Source of the DNA: Bacillota bacterium
Lineage (GTDB): Bacteria; Bacillota; Clostridia; Acetivibrionales; DSM-1351
Assembly (NCBI GenBank): GCA_023436515.1
Contig: JAEZIV010000431.1
Coordinates: 1 to 14,533, forward strand
Reading direction: 5' to 3'
DNA: 14,533 bases
Both the position numbers and the translations under genes were made by a program. Shown here piece after piece: positions 13,779 to 14,533 of this stretch (the stretch's first letter is position 1; each line of letters starts with the position of its first letter). A model generated the notes under the pieces. The model did not search any database and was not told the origin of the DNA. It was given only the letters and a program-made list of their open reading frames with translations.

Positions 13779-14533
13779 ATGACAAATTTATCGAATGAGT
13801 TTTCAAAGCTTGGTGTACATATACCAAAAATTATGCTTCCCCGACCCGAAGTGGATTTAAGCAAGTGGGCAGTTGTAGCCTGTGACCAGTATACCTCCGA
13901 GCTTGATTATTGGAAAGAGGTTGAGAATGCTACAAAAGGAACTCCCTCCACGTTGAACATTATATTCCCGGAGGTCTATCTGGAGGATGGAGATAGCGAC
14001 GCCAGAATTGAAGGGATTAATTCAACAATGAAGGGCTATGTTGAGAATGGAGTACTTGCCGAGCTTGACAGCTGCTTCATTCTGGTGGACAGAAAAACCT
14101 CTCATGCAGCCTCCAGAATGGGTTTAATGCTTGCCCTTGATCTTGAGTGCTATGATTATACAAAGGGGTCCAAAGCCCTCATCCGAGCTACAGAGGGTAC
14201 GGTTCTGGACAGATTGCCACCTCGCATCAAAATAAGACAAAATGCCCCTATAGAGCTCCCCCATATTATGGTGCTAATTGATGACCCGGAAAAGACAGTC
14301 ATTGAGCCACTTGCTGATAAGGCATCCCAGCTTGAAAAGCTGTATGATTTTGAGCTTATGATGAACGGTGGACATATAAAAGGCTACAAAGTATCTGCCG
14401 AAGATGACTTGAGCTCCATTGCAGCCGCTTTATCCAAGCTTTCAGATAAGGGTGCATTCTGCAGTAAATATGGTATTGAAAGCAGCCAGGAGGTGCTTCT
14501 CTTCGCTGTAGGAGACGGAAACCACTCCCTTGC
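13779..14533 (+). CDS. DUF1015 family protein, N-terminal part (cut by window edge)
   Basis: An open frame of 251 codons that runs off the right edge. It begins MTNLSNEFSKLGVHIPKIML, then shows the family-typical LPRPEVDLSKWAVVACDQYT and ends at VGDGNHSL, a histidine-containing motif conserved in DUF1015 (PF06245) proteins. Full-length members are around 400 residues, so roughly 60 percent is present. The ATG at 13779 is chosen because GAGGT (13768-13772) lies six bases upstream; the ATG at 13774 is followed at once by TAA. No helix or signal peptide is visible, so it is probably cytosolic. The biochemical role of DUF1015 is not established; I recall members being linked to serine-biosynthesis genes in some clostridia, but no such gene is in view. 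It is the only plus-strand gene and has a good promoter. Confidence 0.9.
   Translation, partial: MTNLSNEFSKLGVHIPKIMLPRPEVDLSKWAVVACDQYTSELDYWKEVENATKGTPSTLNIIFPEVYLEDGDSDARIEGINSTMKGYVENGVLAELDSCFILVDRKTSHAASRMGLMLALDLECYDYTKGSKALIRATEGTVLDRLPPRIKIRQNAPIELPHIMVLIDDPEKTVIEPLADKASQLEKLYDFELMMNGGHIKGYKVSAEDDLSSIAAALSKLSDKGAFCSKYGIESSQEVLLFAVGDGNHSL

Overview
The window looks like chromosome from a low-to-moderate GC Clostridia member, probably in the Ruminiclostridium/cellulolytic clostridia neighbourhood. That placement rests on protein style, strong GGAGG ribosome binding sites, frequent TTG/GTG starts and a T-box leader; it is an inference, not a database match. Almost everything is on the minus strand. 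The exception is a divergent gene at the right edge. I see no mobile elements, CRISPR, tRNA or rRNA. Most of the window is housekeeping.

Layout, in minus-strand transcription order from the right: a DUF1015-family gene (plus strand, cut by the window end) diverges from a PRC-barrel protein gene. The PRC-barrel gene is followed by an unlisted 59-residue YtxH-like small protein gene, a terminator-type hairpin, an AI-2E-family (YrrI-like) membrane protein gene and a 154-residue membrane protein gene whose tail carries 22-residue tandem repeats. A near-consensus promoter then drives a complete T-box leader with a GUA (valine) specifier. This controls a small two-helix membrane protein gene and valS. 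Next comes a class V aminotransferase (SufS-like cysteine desulfurase family) with its own terminator, then glutamine-dependent NAD synthetase nadE overlapped by a 33-codon single-helix membrane ORF. Last is the cyclic-di-AMP operon cdaA-cdaR-(FAD dehydrogenase)-glmM, with glmM cut by the left edge.

The cda operon links c-di-AMP synthesis (CdaA), its membrane regulator (CdaR) and the cell-wall precursor enzyme GlmM, as in Bacillus and Listeria. Here a COG2509-type FAD oxidoreductase and a 200-base structured-looking leader lie between cdaR and glmM. Internal Shine-Dalgarno sequences move the starts of cdaR, nadE, valS and the PRC-barrel gene downstream of the longest ORF. The least explained items are two small membrane proteins (33 aa after nadE, 80 aa between the T-box and valS), the glmM leader, and the repeat-tailed 154-aa protein. 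I found no clear evidence of a wholly new multi-gene system.
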